38,731 nt of DNA from the NCBI RefSeq assembly GCF_003130405.1, contig NZ_QEAS01000015.1, positions 114,656 through 153,386 on the forward strand, given 5' to 3'. The position numbers were made by a program, and so were the translations under genes. The notes under the pieces are model-generated. The model was not told the DNA's origin. It searched no databases and saw nothing but the letters and a program-made list of their open reading frames with translations. The DNA comes from Pararcticibacter amylolyticus. GTDB lineage: Bacteria > Bacteroidota > Bacteroidia > Sphingobacteriales > Sphingobacteriaceae. Below are positions 37,720-38,731 of this stretch, one piece after another; position 1 is the first letter of the stretch, and each line of letters starts with the position of its first letter.

Positions 37720-38731
37720 GTGAAGAAAAAACTTTCAATTAGTGATATCGCTAAAAGCCTGAATATCTCTGTAACTACGGTTTCTTTCATCCTGAATGGA
37801 AGAGCTGAGGAAAAGAGGATCAGTGAAGAATTGGTGCAGCGTGTTCAGAAATATATAGCGGAGGTGGGCTATAAGCCCAACTCACTGGCCAGAAGTCTCA
37901 GAACCGGAAAGTCGAATACCATCGGATTGATGGTGGAAGATATCTCCAATCCCTTTTTTGCGAATATCGCCAGGCTCATTGAGGATAATGCATACAAAAA
38001 CGGGTATAAGATCCTGTATTGCAGTACAGACAATGATCCTGAGAAGACCAGGGAGCTCATCCAGATGTTTCAGGAACGGCATGTAGATGGTTACATCATT
38101 GCTGCCCCCAAAGGAGTGGAGGAGGAGATCAATGCACTGATCAGTTCGGGTTCCCCGGTTGTTCTGTTTGACAGAAATCTTCCTGAAGTGACTACCGACT
38201 ATGTCGGTATTGATAACTACGGAAGTGCCTATCAGGCGGTTAAGCACCTGGTCAGCGAAGGTTTTAAAAAGATCGGCTTTATTACCCTGTACTCGCAGCA
38301 GTCACAGATGCAGGAACGGATGCAAGGATATGAAAGTGCTCTGGCTGAGCACGACAGGGATCAGCACATCTGCGAAATCCCCTACAGCAATAATCCTGAG
38401 GACATCATGAAACACGTATCCGCTTTCCTCTCGGAGAACAAGGAACTGGATGCCGTATTATTTGGTACCAATTATCTTGCCGTAAGCGGGCTGCGGGCTA
38501 TTTATAAACTCGGCCTGAAGATACCTGATGACCTGGCTGTCGTAGCGTTCGATGATCATGATGTTTTCCAACTGAGCAACCCTTCCATTACAGCGATCAC
38601 TCAGCCGATCAAAGAAATATCAGCAGAGGTGATCGATCTGCTCTTAAGTAAGCTGAAATCACCATCCAAGCCAAAGAAGCCGCAGTCAGTTGTGCTGGAC
38701 ACAGCCCTGCAGTTGAGGCAATCATCTGAAG
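37720..38731 (+). CDS. LacI-family transcriptional regulator, 3' end cut by window edge
   Basis: The frame runs from a GTG at 37720 to the window end without a stop (337 codons), so nearly the whole protein is present. The N-terminal helix-turn-helix ISDIAKSLNISVTTVSFILN is followed by the hinge YKPNSLARSLRTGKSNTIG and a periplasmic-binding-like sugar sensor domain (MVEDISNPFFANIARLIE, GYIIAAPKG, PVVLFDRNLP, YVGIDNYGSAYQAVKHLV, AVVAFDDHDVFQLSNPSITA). It probably responds to a sugar or sugar phosphate released by the upstream enzymes or used by the gene set beyond the window. Operator-like sites at 29233-29240 and 33052-33065 are possible targets. What it regulates is unknown. Confidence 0.92.
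   Translation, partial: MKKKLSISDIAKSLNISVTTVSFILNGRAEEKRISEELVQRVQKYIAEVGYKPNSLARSLRTGKSNTIGLMVEDISNPFFANIARLIEDNAYKNGYKILYCSTDNDPEKTRELIQMFQERHVDGYIIAAPKGVEEEINALISSGSPVVLFDRNLPEVTTDYVGIDNYGSAYQAVKHLVSEGFKKIGFITLYSQQSQMQERMQGYESALAEHDRDQHICEIPYSNNPEDIMKHVSAFLSENKELDAVLFGTNYLAVSGLRAIYKLGLKIPDDLAVVAFDDHDVFQLSNPSITAITQPIKEISAEVIDLLLSKLKSPSKPKKPQSVVLDTALQLRQSSE

Overview
The window looks like a chromosome segment from a Bacteroidota bacterium, most likely Sphingobacteriaceae (Pedobacter/Mucilaginibacter-like). The evidence is three SusC/SusD pairs, FecI-type sigma and FecR anti-sigma genes, SusC proteins with an STN signalling domain and a long N-terminal leader before the signal peptide, and TANNTTTG-type -7 promoter boxes. 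Nearly everything is on the + strand and serves glycan capture and breakdown. I saw no tRNA, rRNA, CRISPR array, IS element or prophage gene.

Layout: (1) 1-1331, the almost complete end of a xylose isomerase gene, closed by a strong terminator. (2) 1598-11007, PUL A: sigma, FecR, SusC, SusD, a SusE-like lipoprotein and a GH76 endo-alpha-1,6-mannanase, ending in a terminator near 11041. (3) 11211-17494, PUL B: a second sigma factor, a decayed fecR remnant, SusC, SusD and a small lipoprotein, with no enzyme. (4) 17667-29170, PUL C: an intact FecR without a sigma partner, SusC, SusD, two surface-lipoprotein genes (DUF4959/5126/5000-like and DUF4998-like), a secreted FAD-dependent oxidoreductase and an SGNH hydrolase with its catalytic blocks in circularly permuted order. 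(5) 29345-37652, an enzyme block: a ricin-lectin/GH2 beta-galactosidase-like protein, a GH125 exo-alpha-1,6-mannosidase, a frameshifted GH97 C-terminal remnant and a second GH2 enzyme. (6) 37720 to the end, a LacI-family regulator cut by the window edge.

How it fits together: GH76 (endo) and GH125 (exo) both act on alpha-1,6-mannose linkages, so PUL A plus the enzyme block suggests alpha-mannan or high-mannose glycan use. GH2 enzymes would trim beta-linked sugars. PUL B and PUL C appear to be related by duplication. Their fecR-susC junctions share a roughly 170-bp direct repeat, and PUL B keeps sigma but lost fecR while PUL C keeps fecR but has no sigma. All three susC genes carry a hairpin with the same ACCAGG/CCTGGT core 52-61 nt before the start codon, which looks like a shared regulatory element.

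All family calls come from reading motifs by eye. No database search was possible.
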